A program made the translations under genes and the position numbers. Below are positions 36,480-45,702 of a DNA stretch of 64,000 nucleotides, one piece after another. Each line of letters begins with the position of its first letter. Positions within the stretch are counted from its first letter, which is position 1. The notes under the pieces were generated by a model, which saw only the letters and a program-made list of their open reading frames with translations, did no database searches and was not told the origin of the DNA. This stretch comes from Bradyrhizobium manausense (GTDB lineage Bacteria; Pseudomonadota; Alphaproteobacteria; Rhizobiales; Xanthobacteraceae), in NCBI RefSeq assembly GCF_018130615.1, contig NZ_JAFCKB010000006.1, positions 310,001 to 374,000 on the forward strand, written 5' to 3'.

Positions 36480-36719
36480 ATGGACGAGCTGAACGGCAAG
36501 CTGATCGCGTGTCAGATTTTGATCACGGGGCTGATCGCGCGCGTCGCTAATGAGCAGCGCGATCCCTTGCGCTTTCTCACCGACTTCCGCGACGAGATCA
36601 AAGCCGTCGTCAACGGCATCAACATCGCCGGCATGGACAACACCGATCGTGTTCGCGCGACGGCGCAGCGCACCGTCGACGAATTGTTCTCGCTGATGAA
36701 GCCGCCGAGCAGCGACTGA
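36480..36719 (+). CDS. Small hypothetical protein, 79 aa
   Basis: 79 residues, no signal peptide. The predicted helices are amphipathic (LIACQILITGLIARVANEQRDPLRFLTDFRDEIKAVVNGI, then VRATAQRTVDELFSLM). GGGAG lies upstream of ATG 36480. I do not recognise a family. It follows the ICE-like site and precedes the first siderophore receptor by about 220 nt, so iron-dependent expression is possible. Confidence 0.6.
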   Translation: MDELNGKLIACQILITGLIARVANEQRDPLRFLTDFRDEIKAVVNGINIAGMDNTDRVRATAQRTVDELFSLMKPPSSD

Positions 36720-36795
36720 CGCCTGCGCAAACGACGCGCGAAGACAAGAGTCGTTGTGTCCGGCTGCATCAATGTGTCGCGCGACATTTCGGCAT

Positions 36796-36842
36796 TTTCA
36801 AATTCGAAATATTAGAATCGTTTTGATCTAGATGAATTCAAG
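36796..36842 (+). promoter_or_regulatory. Upstream element shared by both siderophore receptor genes (copy A)
   Basis: Contains TTAGAATCGTTTTGATCT (36812-36829), identical to 39526-39543, flanked on both sides by similar TTCAAA/ATTCAA sequence. It lies 107 nt before the receptor start versus 106 nt for the second gene. This conserved position suggests a promoter or iron-responsive operator. Confidence 0.55.
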
Positions 36843-36936
36843 TGAGCTTGCGGGCCTCCTCGCATTGACCTGATTTTTTGTGGTCGATAGCACCGCTTCA
36901 TCGTTCGTCGCGCATGTTGCGTTCGGCGAATCTGGA

Positions 36937-39369
36937 ATGGGGTGTGTTGGAATGGGGTTGGCAGTGGCTCCGCGATCGTTGCGTGCGATTGCGGCAAGGA
37001 ATTCTTTTGACGAGAAGCTCGACGGCAATTCCGGCAAGGCGGTGTCGGTCGTTGCCGGTCTGATCGCGGTGGCGTCGGTGTCGAGCGGCGCGCAGGCGCA
37101 GCAGTCGAGCCTTCCGCCGGTGAATGTCGACGCGCCGGTCGAGCGCCCGCGTCCATCGGCCTCGAAGCCGACGCCGGAGCAGATCCGCGCGCGTAACGCG
37201 CTGCGCCGCGCAGCGCAGCGTCAGCAGGCGCAGCAGCAGGCCGCCGCCGTTGCGCCGGCCCCGGCCGGTGCCGTCGATCGCAATCCCTATGCTGATCCGG
37301 CCGCGCCCTACAAGGTCGACCACGTCCAGGCCTCTGGCAAGTTTCCCGAGCCGATGCTGAACACGCCGAAGACCATCACTGTGCTCAGCAAGGAAGTGCT
37401 GGAAGACAAGAACGCGACGACGCTGAAGGAGATCGGGCGCTCGACCGCCGGCGTGACGCTGGGGTCGGGCGAGGGCGGCAACGCCTTCGGCGACCGCTTC
37501 TTCATTCGCGGTTTCGATGCGCGCAACGACGTCTTCATCGACGGCATCCGCGATCCCGCCGTCTCCATCCGTGAGAACTTCTTCACCGAGCAGATCGAGA
37601 TCCTGCGCGGGCCGGCATCGTCCTATGCCGGACGCGGTACGGCTGGTGGTGCCATCAATATCGTCACCAAGCAGGCAGGCGACGTCAACTTCCAGCGGAT
37701 GGACACCAAGTTCGGCACCGACAGAACCAAGCGCGTCACGATCGACGTCAACCAGGTCGTGGATCCGACCTTCTCGGTGCGCACCGGCGGCCTGTTCCAG
37801 GATGCCAATGTCGCCGGCCGCAACTACGTGACCGACGATCGCTGGGGCACGTTCCTGTCGACCAAGTACACCCCGACCAACGATATCAAGATCACGACGA
37901 ACTATGTCCACACCGATCTCAGTGGCCTGCCGGATTTCGGCGTGCCCTATTACAAGCAGGGCAATGTGCCGGTGACGTCGGCCGGCATTCCGCGCGGGAC
38001 TTGGTACGGCTTCCTCAACCGCGACTTCCAGACCGCGCGGCAGGATTTCGGCACGGCTACGGCGGAATACAAGGTCAACGAGGCCATCACGCTGAGCAGC
38101 AAGGTGCGCGGCGAGCACTCGCTGCTCAACTATATCGGCACGCTGCCGCAGAGCCCGGTGACGACCAACATCAACCCGCTGCTCTGGACCACGACGGCGA
38201 GCGCGCAGAGCCGCTACCAGCAGGTGGACGTGTGGGCCAACCAGAACGAGGCCACATTCAAGCTGGACACCGGCGGGGTGAAGCACACCGCGGTGTTCGG
38301 CGTCGAATACACCAACGAGGACATTTCCATCGACCGTTACGCAGGTCTCTCGTCGGAGTTGGCGGGATCCCCGTTCACGAGCACAGGGGCCATCTCGGGG
38401 GTCAATCTCTATTCCCCTCAGTACACTTTTCTCAATGGTTTCAGCTCCCCGTCACTGGTGGGTAACCCGACGCGCTACGGCGTCAACACCAGCAGCGTCT
38501 ACGTCATGGATACTGCGAATTGGCAGGACACCGTCATCCTGAATGGTGGCGTGCGCTACGACGGCTACAACATGAGCGCGTCGGTCAACGCGCCGCCGGC
38601 CCTGAAAATGAACGCCGATCTCGTCAATTACAATGTCGGCGCGGTCTATAAGCCGATGTCGATCGGCAGTGTGTATGTAGCCTATGCGACCTCGGCCAAT
38701 CCGTTCGGGTCGGAGCTCGACGCGACCGGAACCGACTACGGCGGCGTTCCGCCCAATACGGCGGTTCTGCTCGGGCCTGAGCGCAACAAGGCGGCCGAAC
38801 TCGGCACCAAATGGGAGCTCGCGGATCGTCACCTGCTCGTCAGCGCGGCGCTGTTCCAGACCACCAAGGACAACGCCCGCGAGAACGATGCCACGGGCAA
38901 GCTCACCTCGAACGCGGCCTACCGTATCCAGGGCATCGACATCGAGGCCGAAGGCCAGATCACCGATCGCTGGAGCGTCTTCGGCGGCATCGTGCTGATG
39001 CAGTCAAAGGTCACTCAGAGCAATATTGCTTCGAACCTCGGTCTGCAGCTCGCCAACGTCGCGCACCAATCGTTCAGCATGTTGACCAAGTACAAGTTGG
39101 ACGGCGATTGGGAAGTCGGCGGGCAGGCGGTGTATCGCTCCAAGGTCTATGGCGGCACGTTCGCGGCCAACACCGGCAACGAGCTGCCGAGCTACTGGCG
39201 CTTCGACGCCTTCGTCGAGAAGAAGATCGACAAGAACTGGACCATGAAGCTCTACGCGCAGAACCTCACCAACAAGCTCTATTACGACACGCTCTATCGT
39301 AGTGCCGTGCCGTTCGTCGCGGTCGCACCCGGGCGGGCGTTCTATCTGATCACGACAGCCAAGTTCTAA
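36937..39369 (+). CDS. TonB-dependent siderophore receptor, copy 1 (Fiu/PiuA-like)
   Basis: 810 residues. An N-terminal extension leads into a signal-like stretch ending SSGAQAQ, then a TonB-box-like LPPVNVDAP and a basic/Gln-rich linker. The plug has TPKTITVLSKEVLEDKNATT, GDRFFIRGFDARNDVFIDGIRD and EILRGPASSYAGRGTAGGAINIVTKQ. The beta-barrel ends in LITTAKF with terminal Phe. ATG 36937 is chosen because its GGAATGGGG context and distance from the shared upstream element match the second receptor; ATG 36952 and GTG 36880 are alternatives. It imports a ferric siderophore using TonB-ExbBD. PiuC in the cluster hints at catecholate ligands. Confidence 0.92.
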   Translation: MGCVGMGLAVAPRSLRAIAARNSFDEKLDGNSGKAVSVVAGLIAVASVSSGAQAQQSSLPPVNVDAPVERPRPSASKPTPEQIRARNALRRAAQRQQAQQQAAAVAPAPAGAVDRNPYADPAAPYKVDHVQASGKFPEPMLNTPKTITVLSKEVLEDKNATTLKEIGRSTAGVTLGSGEGGNAFGDRFFIRGFDARNDVFIDGIRDPAVSIRENFFTEQIEILRGPASSYAGRGTAGGAINIVTKQAGDVNFQRMDTKFGTDRTKRVTIDVNQVVDPTFSVRTGGLFQDANVAGRNYVTDDRWGTFLSTKYTPTNDIKITTNYVHTDLSGLPDFGVPYYKQGNVPVTSAGIPRGTWYGFLNRDFQTARQDFGTATAEYKVNEAITLSSKVRGEHSLLNYIGTLPQSPVTTNINPLLWTTTASAQSRYQQVDVWANQNEATFKLDTGGVKHTAVFGVEYTNEDISIDRYAGLSSELAGSPFTSTGAISGVNLYSPQYTFLNGFSSPSLVGNPTRYGVNTSSVYVMDTANWQDTVILNGGVRYDGYNMSASVNAPPALKMNADLVNYNVGAVYKPMSIGSVYVAYATSANPFGSELDATGTDYGGVPPNTAVLLGPERNKAAELGTKWELADRHLLVSAALFQTTKDNARENDATGKLTSNAAYRIQGIDIEAEGQITDRWSVFGGIVLMQSKVTQSNIASNLGLQLANVAHQSFSMLTKYKLDGDWEVGGQAVYRSKVYGGTFAANTGNELPSYWRFDAFVEKKIDKNWTMKLYAQNLTNKLYYDTLYRSAVPFVAVAPGRAFYLITTAKF

Positions 39370-39387
39370 TTGCGCCGGTCCAAATCG

Positions 39388-39413
39388 GGGATGCCTGCCA
39401 CGGCAGGTATCCC
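39388..39413 (+). terminator. Hairpin after first siderophore receptor
   Basis: GGGATGCCTGCC and GGCAGGTATCCC pair at 11 of 12 positions around a 2-nt centre (the loop would open to about 4 nt), 18 nt past the stop codon. No T-run follows. It separates the two receptor genes, consistent with each having its own promoter. Confidence 0.5.
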
Positions 39414-39477
39414 ACTGTCTCGACAACCGCTCACGATGCGCGGACAGCCTGCATCGCAAGGCCAAATATCGTCTCCA

Positions 39478-39546
39478 GTTTAGAACGCTTACAAACTCGA
39501 GTTTAGAACCGTTTCAAACTCGAATTTAGAATCGTTTTGATCTGGA
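39478..39546 (+). promoter_or_regulatory. Three tandem 23-nt ICE-like repeats
   Basis: Contiguous units at 39478-39500, 39501-39523 and 39524-39546. Unit 2 is GTTTAGAACCGTTTCAAACT followed by CGA. Units 1 and 2 match at 20 of 23 positions and units 2 and 3 at 17 of 23. Each begins with TTTAGAA, the half-site of ICE/Irr-type operators. The 23-nt phase is about two helical turns. The third unit contains the 18-bp element also found before the first receptor. Confidence 0.65.
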
Positions 39547-39607
39547 TCGATTCAAAGTTTCTGTTGCCGTGACTGCGTTGACCCTCATTGCACCGCTCGA
39601 TACGACC

Positions 39608-39638
39608 AATGCGTCGCATTGTCACAATGCGACGCATT
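39608..39638. repeat. Perfect 31-bp palindrome before second receptor
   Basis: Arms AATGCGTCGCATTGT and ACAATGCGACGCATT (15 bp each, no mismatch) around a single C. It ends 11 nt before the preferred ATG at 39650. In the mRNA it would form a long hairpin directly upstream of the ribosome site. In DNA it could be a dimeric regulator site. Confidence 0.85.
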
Positions 39639-39649
39639 GCAGAAACGGA

Positions 39650-42223
39650 ATGGGGCGTAGGATGAGTATGGTGAGGGCTCCGCGGTCGTTGCGTTCGACC
39701 GCAGCACGGCAGGCGTCGGGCAGCAATTTCGACGCGGCGACCGGCAAGGCCGTGTCGGCCGTCGCGAGTCTGATTGCGGTTGCCTCCGTCTCGAGCGGAG
39801 CTCAGGCCCAACAAACAACTTTGCCGCCCGTGAACGTCGACGCGCCGAAGGAGCGGCCGCGCTCCACCGCCGCGAAGCCGACGCCCGATCAGGTCCGCGC
39901 CCGCAACGCGCTACGCCGTGCTGCGCAGCGTCAACAGGCTGTAACGGCGCCGGTCGCCAATCCGAGCCCTGGTGCTCCCGACCGCAATCCCTACGCCGAC
40001 CCGGCCGCGCCGTACAAGGTCGACCACATGCAGGCCTCCGGAAAATTCCCGGAGAAGCTGGTCGATACGCCGCGATCGGTGACGGTGCTGTCGAAGGAGC
40101 TGCTGGAAGACAAGGGCGCCACGTCGCTGAAGCAGGCGATACTGAGCACCGCGGGCGTCACGCTCGGCACCGGCGAGGGCGGCAATGCGTTCGGCGACCG
40201 TTTCTTCATTCGCGGCTTCGACGCGCGCAACGACATTTTCATCGACGGCATGCGGGACGCTGGCGTTAGCGTTCGTGAGAACTTCTTCACCGAGCAGGTC
40301 GAGATTCTGCGCGGCCCCGCGTCGTCGTTCGCGGGCCGCGGCACGGCGGGTGGCGCGATCAACATCGTCACCAAGCAGGCGGCGACGGAGAAGAGCTTCT
40401 ACAACATGGAAACCACGTTTGGCACCGACATGACCAAGCGTGTGACGTTGGACGTCAACCAAGTCGTCGATCCCACATTCGCGATTCGCGCTGTCGGCCT
40501 GTTCCAGGATGCCAATGTCGCGGGCCGGGACCGGGTTATCGACAATCGCGATGGTGCGTTCTTGGCGACCACCTGGAAGCCGACCGACTCGATCAAAGTT
40601 ACGAGCAACTACATCCACACTGAATTGACCGGTATCCCGGATTTTGGCGTGCCGTACTATCGGCCGAGCACGTCGTCGACCTCAGGCGGTCCGTTCCCGG
40701 ACTTTGGCGTTAACCGCAACAATTTCTATGGCTTCGTCAATCGCGACTTCTACAGAACCGGCCAGGACATCGGCACGATCAACGCCGAGGTCCAGATCAC
40801 GCCGGACCTGATGCTGAGCAACAAGATTCGGGAGTCGCATTCGACGCAGAACTACATCGGTACGCTGCCGGAGGCGCCGACGCTCGCTCCGGGAGCGCCG
40901 TTCACGGCTTACACGGTGAGTGCAAACCCGCAGAGCCGCTATCAGGCCACCGACGTGTTCGCCAACCAAACCGAGGCGACGTACAAGTTCAACGACGTTG
41001 CCGGCTTTAGGCACACATTGCTCGCAGGCATCGAGTACGACAAAGAGCGATCGTCGATCGATAGTTACACTGGGCTTGGCTCCGAGATCACAACCGGGAC
41101 AACGCCTTTTTCCGGCACCGGATCGACGACCGGGGTCAACGTCTTTTTTCCGCAGGCGACGGACAATCCGTTTCCGATCCCCGCGGGCCTCACGGGCAGG
41201 CCGACCAAGATCGGCATCGACACCACGAGCGGATACATTGTCGATTCCGCCAACTATCGCGATCTGCTGATCCTCAATGGTGGTTTTCGCTATGACGACT
41301 ACAGTCTCAAGACGTCGGGTTACTCGACGACTGGTGCCTTTGGTCAGCAGTCGGCGGAATTCCTAATCCCGAGCTTCAATCTCGGGCTCACGTTGAAGCC
41401 CTTGCCGAACGGCAGCGTCTACGTGGCCTATGCCACGTCTTCGAATCCTGTCGGCGCCGAGTTCGATGGCACCAGCACGGCCTACGGCGGCGTCAATCCC
41501 ACTCTAGCTGGCGGCAACACCCAGATCTTCGGTCCGGAGAAGAACAAGGCGATCGAACTCGGCACGAAGTGGGAGCTGTTCGACCGTCATTTGCTGGTGA
41601 CGGCGGCGCTGTTCCAGACCGAGAAGGAAAACGCGCGCGAAGCACAGAACATCAGCAACACGACTTCGCCAGCGAACATCCCGGCGGGATGCAGCTATCC
41701 CGTTGGAATGACCGGCAACGTGTCTTGCATCACGGCTGGTGCAGCCTACCGGATTCGCGGTATCGATCTCGGCGTGGGCGGCAATATTACCGACAAATGG
41801 AGCCTGTCCGGCGGCCTCGTCTTGATGCAGTCGGAGGTGACCAAGTCGCTGGCGCCGTCGCCTAATATTGCGCTTTATCCGACGAATGTCGGGCGGCCGC
41901 TCGCCAACATCGCGCATCAGTCGTTCAGCTTGCTCTCGAAGTACCAAGTCAACGATATCTGGGAACTGGGCGGGCAGGCGGTGTATCGCTCGCAAATTTT
42001 CGGCGGCACTTTGCTCGCGGCCAACCAGGGCACGTCGATCCCGGGCTATTGGCGATTTGATGCGTTCGCGGAAGCGAAGGTCAACAAGAACTGGCAGCTC
42101 AAGCTCCAGGTCAACAACATCTTCGACAAGCGCTACTACGACGCATTGTACCAGAGCGCTGCGCCCTTCGTGTTGGAAGCACCGGGCCGCGCCGCCTATC
42201 TGGTGATCTCGGCGCACTACTGA
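39650..42223 (+). CDS. TonB-dependent siderophore receptor, copy 2 (Fiu/PiuA-like)
   Basis: 857 residues, clearly a tandem duplicate of the preceding receptor. It has the same N-terminal extension (APRSLRSTAAR), signal-like stretch ending SSGAQAQ, LPPVNVDAP, Arg/Gln linker, plug and C-terminal barrel ending VISAHY. Barrel loops differ and are longer here, including an insertion with two cysteines (PAGCSYPVGMTGNVSCITAG), so ligand specificity probably differs. ATG 39650 shares the GGAATGGGG context with copy 1; 39662 and 39668 are alternatives. The upstream region carries three ICE-like repeats and a strong hairpin, unlike copy 1. PiuC follows 20 nt after the stop. Confidence 0.92.
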   Translation: MGRRMSMVRAPRSLRSTAARQASGSNFDAATGKAVSAVASLIAVASVSSGAQAQQTTLPPVNVDAPKERPRSTAAKPTPDQVRARNALRRAAQRQQAVTAPVANPSPGAPDRNPYADPAAPYKVDHMQASGKFPEKLVDTPRSVTVLSKELLEDKGATSLKQAILSTAGVTLGTGEGGNAFGDRFFIRGFDARNDIFIDGMRDAGVSVRENFFTEQVEILRGPASSFAGRGTAGGAINIVTKQAATEKSFYNMETTFGTDMTKRVTLDVNQVVDPTFAIRAVGLFQDANVAGRDRVIDNRDGAFLATTWKPTDSIKVTSNYIHTELTGIPDFGVPYYRPSTSSTSGGPFPDFGVNRNNFYGFVNRDFYRTGQDIGTINAEVQITPDLMLSNKIRESHSTQNYIGTLPEAPTLAPGAPFTAYTVSANPQSRYQATDVFANQTEATYKFNDVAGFRHTLLAGIEYDKERSSIDSYTGLGSEITTGTTPFSGTGSTTGVNVFFPQATDNPFPIPAGLTGRPTKIGIDTTSGYIVDSANYRDLLILNGGFRYDDYSLKTSGYSTTGAFGQQSAEFLIPSFNLGLTLKPLPNGSVYVAYATSSNPVGAEFDGTSTAYGGVNPTLAGGNTQIFGPEKNKAIELGTKWELFDRHLLVTAALFQTEKENAREAQNISNTTSPANIPAGCSYPVGMTGNVSCITAGAAYRIRGIDLGVGGNITDKWSLSGGLVLMQSEVTKSLAPSPNIALYPTNVGRPLANIAHQSFSLLSKYQVNDIWELGGQAVYRSQIFGGTLLAANQGTSIPGYWRFDAFAEAKVNKNWQLKLQVNNIFDKRYYDALYQSAAPFVLEAPGRAAYLVISAHY

Positions 42224-42243
42224 TGGAGACATGACGAGGTGCC

Positions 42244-42933
42244 ATGCTGACATGCATAGAAGGCGTCCTGAGCAAGGACGATGTGGCGGAGTTCCGCCGC
42301 ATCATGGACGCCGCCGAATGGGAAGACGGCCGTTCCACCGCGGGCGCGCAGTCAGCGATGGTCAAGCGCAACGAGCAGTTGCCGCCGGACAGCGAGGTCG
42401 CGCGCAAGCTCGGCAACCGGATCATCTCGGCGCTGACGGCGAACCCGCGATTTCTGGCAGCCGCGATCCCGCTCCAGATCTTTCCGCCGCTGTTCAACCG
42501 CTATGCGGCGAGCAGCGGCCATCACTTCGGCCTGCATGTCGACAACGCGATCCGCGGTGACCGCCTGACCGGCCTTCGCATCCGCACCGATCTTTCGGTC
42601 ACGCTATTCCTCAGCGAGCCCGAGGATTACGACGGTGGCGAACTTGTGATCGAGGACACCTACGGCTCGCACGAAGTCAAGTTGCCAGCCGGGGACTGCG
42701 TGCTCTATCCCTCGACCAGCCTGCACCTGGTCACGCCGGTAACCCGGGGGGCGCGGGTTGCGTCTTTCTTCTGGCTTCAGAGCATGATACGGGACGATCA
42801 AGCTCGCAGCATGATCTTTGACCTCGACACCGCCATTCAGGCGCTGGTGGCACGGCTCGGGCGTGACGATCCCGAAACGGTCAAATTGACGGGTATCTAT
42901 CACAACCTCATTCGCACCTGGGCCGAAGTATGA
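42244..42933 (+). CDS. piuC: PKHD-type Fe(II)/2-oxoglutarate dioxygenase (PiuC/YbiX-like)
   Basis: 229 residues, the normal PiuC length. The double-stranded beta-helix has the iron triad H98 and D100 (GLHVDNAI) and H161 (SLHLVTPV), with 2-oxoglutarate-binding R171. PiuC (YbiX in E. coli) is usually next to Fiu/PiuA catechol siderophore receptors, as here, and is part of iron-limitation regulons. Its substrate is not established. The stop overlaps the ExbB start (ATGA), implying coupling. Confidence 0.92.
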   Translation: MLTCIEGVLSKDDVAEFRRIMDAAEWEDGRSTAGAQSAMVKRNEQLPPDSEVARKLGNRIISALTANPRFLAAAIPLQIFPPLFNRYAASSGHHFGLHVDNAIRGDRLTGLRIRTDLSVTLFLSEPEDYDGGELVIEDTYGSHEVKLPAGDCVLYPSTSLHLVTPVTRGARVASFFWLQSMIRDDQARSMIFDLDTAIQALVARLGRDDPETVKLTGIYHNLIRTWAEV

Positions 42934-43931
42934 AGATCACATCTTTCCAAGCGAGCCTCGCCGCAGCCGTGCTGCTCACGGTCACCTGGCTCGCAGTTCC
43001 TGTTTCTGCCCAGACACAAACGCAGCCGGCCGCGCCGGCACGGCCCGTTGCAGCGCCGGCACCGGTGGCGGCTCAGCCGGCCCCCGCCGTCGCGGCACAG
43101 CCGAATGCGACTGCTGCGCCGGCGCCATCGACGGCGGCCCCCGCGGCGGCTGCGCCTGTCGCGCCGATGCCGGGCGCGTCCTCGACTGATGCCGTCGTGG
43201 CTCCTGCATCCGAGGCGCCGAAGGCCGGCATCGCACCCGCCATGAAGGAATTGTCACCTTGGGTGATGTTCATGTCGGCGGACATCATCGTGAAGGCGGT
43301 GATGATCGGGCTCGCCTTTGCCTCGCTCGTGACCTGGACGGTCTTCATCGCGAAGTCGATTGAGCTGTCGGTCGCTTCCGCCAAGCTTCGTTCGGCGCTG
43401 AAGAAGATCGCCGAGGTTCGCTCGCTTGCCGAAGCGCAGATGGCGCTCGGCACCAAGGAGGGCATCCTGCCGTCCTTCCTGGCGGCCGCGCTGCGTGAGG
43501 CGCGGATGTCGGCCGGCCTGTCCAGCGATGCCGGCATCAAGGAGCGTGCCGCCTCGAGCTTTTTGGAGATCGTGCGCGCGGAGCAGCGCCGTATCCGTAT
43601 CGGCATGGGGGTGCTTGCGACCATCGGCTCGACATCGCCGTTCGTCGGCCTGTTCGGCACCGTCTGGGGCATCATGAACAGCTTCATCGGCATCTCGAAG
43701 TCGCAGACCACGAACCTTGCAGTGGTTGCCCCCGGCATCGCCGAGGCGCTGCTTGCGACCGCGATCGGCCTCGTCGCCGCGATCCCGGCCGTCATCATCT
43801 ACAATCACTTCTCGCGCGTCACGAAGGGCTATCTCGAGCTCGTCAGCCGCGCCTCGGGGGCTGCGGCCCGGCTGTTGTCGCGCGATCTCGACCGCAGCCA
43901 TGGCGGTGCGCATTCGCGCGCGGCGGAGTAA
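42930..43931 (+). CDS. exbB: TonB-system energiser ExbB
   Basis: 333 residues. A cleavable signal peptide ([18 protein letters not shown]) and a long Ala/Pro/Gln-rich periplasmic linker precede the ExbB/TolQ/MotA core. That core has one helix at [27 protein letters not shown], a cytoplasmic region, and two helices in [30 protein letters not shown] and [24 protein letters not shown]. The N-terminal extension is typical of alphaproteobacterial ExbB. It forms the proton channel with ExbD that drives TonB-dependent siderophore import by the receptors upstream. Confidence 0.95.
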   Translation: MKITSFQASLAAAVLLTVTWLAVPVSAQTQTQPAAPARPVAAPAPVAAQPAPAVAAQPNATAAPAPSTAAPAAAAPVAPMPGASSTDAVVAPASEAPKAGIAPAMKELSPWVMFMSADIIVKAVMIGLAFASLVTWTVFIAKSIELSVASAKLRSALKKIAEVRSLAEAQMALGTKEGILPSFLAAALREARMSAGLSSDAGIKERAASSFLEIVRAEQRRIRIGMGVLATIGSTSPFVGLFGTVWGIMNSFIGISKSQTTNLAVVAPGIAEALLATAIGLVAAIPAVIIYNHFSRVTKGYLELVSRASGAAARLLSRDLDRSHGGAHSRAAE

Positions 43932-43934
43932 GCC

Positions 43935-44396
43935 ATGGCCGTTTCGCTCACAGACAACGATGACGACGACGATTTCTCGGAAACGCATGACATCAACGTC
44001 ACGCCGTTCATCGACGTCATCCTGGTGCTGCTGATCATCTTCATGGTCGCAGCTCCACTGTCGACGGTCGATCTGCCGATCGACCTGCCGACGTCGAGCG
44101 CGATGCCGCAGAAGAAACCGGACAAGCCGACCTATGTCAGCATCAAGCCGGACCTGACGCTCGCGATCGGCGAAAACGCGGTGAAGCGAACCGACCTGGT
44201 CAGCTCGCTCGACGCCATCGCCGACATGAGCAAGGACAAATACGTGTTCCTGCGCGCCGACAAGGCCGTGCCTTACGGCGAGTTGATGGGCGTCATGGAA
44301 ATCCTGCGGGCGGGCGGCTATTCTCGGATCAAGCTGGTGGCGCTCGAAGCACCTCCTGCGGCGGCTGGGCCGGCGCAAGGGGCAGTTCAACCCTGA
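43935..44396 (+). CDS. exbD: TonB-system component ExbD
   Basis: 153 residues. There is a short acidic N-terminus, then DINVTPFIDVILVLLIIFMVAAPL with the essential membrane Asp (F-I-D-V), and a periplasmic ExbD/TolR domain with VSIKPDLTLAIGENAV and VFLRADKAVPYGELMGVMEILRAGGY. It starts 3 nt after exbB and works with it to convert the proton gradient into TonB motion. Confidence 0.95.
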   Translation: MAVSLTDNDDDDDFSETHDINVTPFIDVILVLLIIFMVAAPLSTVDLPIDLPTSSAMPQKKPDKPTYVSIKPDLTLAIGENAVKRTDLVSSLDAIADMSKDKYVFLRADKAVPYGELMGVMEILRAGGYSRIKLVALEAPPAAAGPAQGAVQP

Positions 44397-44406
44397 TGGC
44401 GGCGTG

Positions 44407-45198
44407 ATGTCCGACCCTGTAATCGACGCAAAATCCTCGCGGCCGTTGTGGATCCTGGCCGCCGTCGCGGCGATTGGCCTGCATCTCGGCGGGGCGGCGC
44501 TGGCGCTCGCCAACCTCCGGACCGATGACGGTGAGGACGGCCTCGGCGCCAACGGCGCGGAATACGCCGTCGAAATGACCTCGCCAAAGCTCCCCGAGAC
44601 GGATCTACCGCCCGGACCGGACAGCGAAGCCTCGCAGTACCAGCCGCAGCAGATGCAGCAGCAGGCCGAGGTGAAAGAGACCGACCTGCCGAAGGAAATC
44701 CCTCAGGAAGCCGAAGACCCGGACCGCCTCGTCACCGAGAACGACTCCAAGAAGCCGGTCGAGGACACCACGAAGGTGGCCAAGGTCGAAACCCAGGCGG
44801 TCGAGGAGATGCCGAATGCCCAGGAATCGGCAAGGCAGGCGCTCGATGAGAACGCGCGCGAGGACGAGAAGGCGGCCGCGCCCCACCAGGGTATTGGCAA
44901 GGACCTTCGCAAGCTGACGGCCGAATGGGGCAAGCGGATCAGCGCTTATTTCGAGTTGCACAAGCGCTACCCCAAGGACAGGAGCAAGACGACGACGGTC
45001 AAGCTCAGCCTGGTCTTGAATCGCCGCGGGAACGTCGTTTCCGTCGACGTGGCGCAATCCTCAGGCGATCCCGCCTTCGACAGCGAGGCCATATCCATGG
45101 TGCGCCGTTCGGATCCCGTGCCGGTCCCACCGGCTGAACTCACGGACGATCAGTTCGCCTTCAGCCTGCCGGTGAACTTCAAGAAGCCGTCGAAATAG
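44407..45198 (+). CDS. tonB: Energy transducer TonB
   Basis: 263 residues. The N-terminal membrane anchor is PLWILAAVAAIGLHLGGAALALA, followed by a Glu/Pro/Gln-rich periplasm-spanning region. The C-terminal TonB domain includes YPKDRSKTTTVKLSLVLNRRGNVVSVDVAQSSGDPAFDSEAISMVRR. ATG 44407 is chosen over GTG 44404; the difference is one residue. It closes the iron-uptake operon and contacts the TonB boxes of the two receptors. Confidence 0.93.
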   Translation: MSDPVIDAKSSRPLWILAAVAAIGLHLGGAALALANLRTDDGEDGLGANGAEYAVEMTSPKLPETDLPPGPDSEASQYQPQQMQQQAEVKETDLPKEIPQEAEDPDRLVTENDSKKPVEDTTKVAKVETQAVEEMPNAQESARQALDENAREDEKAAAPHQGIGKDLRKLTAEWGKRISAYFELHKRYPKDRSKTTTVKLSLVLNRRGNVVSVDVAQSSGDPAFDSEAISMVRRSDPVPVPPAELTDDQFAFSLPVNFKKPSK

Positions 45199-45205
45199 CC
45201 CGCCG

Positions 45206-45646
45206 TCAGCGCCAGTAGAATTTGATAGAGACGTAGACCACGACCAGGCAGGCGAAGATCAGCGCCACCGGGAGGGGGCGCTTCTCGGTTCCACCAAACA
45301 TCGTCGCCCCGAACATGGCGGCCTTTTTCGGCTTGGGCGCCGGGCGGCGGAAAGCGGTAACATTGTCCGTCACGGGTTCGGCCGGCCGGCTGCGGACGTC
45401 GGGCGGGTTCCCGGCACCACCCATTTCCAGATAGTAGGATTTGTAGACCTCGGCGATGGCGACCTCGGTCGCCTCGGCTTCGCTCATCCGCTCCAGCAGC
45501 TTCCTGTAACCGTCGAGGAAGCCCTGTGCGTCCGGTGGCAGGGCCGACAACCCATTCAGCTTGGCCATCATCTTCCAGGTGGCGAAATCGGCGCGGGCAC
45601 GGGTGTCGGCACGTCGCGCGATCAGCATATCGGCAGCTTTGACCAA
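45206..45646 (-). CDS. Hypothetical protein with C-terminal membrane anchor, 146 aa
   Basis: The N-terminal ~75 residues are helical and charged (RADFATWKMMAKLNGLSALPPDAQGFLDGYRKLLERMSEAEATEVAIAEVYKSYYLEMG). A proline/basic stretch follows, and a single C-terminal hydrophobic segment (LPVALIFACLVVVYVSIKFYW) makes it a tail-anchored inner-membrane protein. TTG 45646 is supported by AGAGG at 6 nt; ATG 45628 is an alternative without a ribosome site. No family recognised. It is convergent with tonB. Confidence 0.65.
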   Translation of the reverse strand: MVKAADMLIARRADTRARADFATWKMMAKLNGLSALPPDAQGFLDGYRKLLERMSEAEATEVAIAEVYKSYYLEMGGAGNPPDVRSRPAEPVTDNVTAFRRPAPKPKKAAMFGATMFGGTEKRPLPVALIFACLVVVYVSIKFYWR

Positions 45647-45702
45647 GTTGGCCTCTAGCCCTTCGGCTTTGTCTTAAAGTGCAGGATCTTAAACGGCTTC
45701 AA

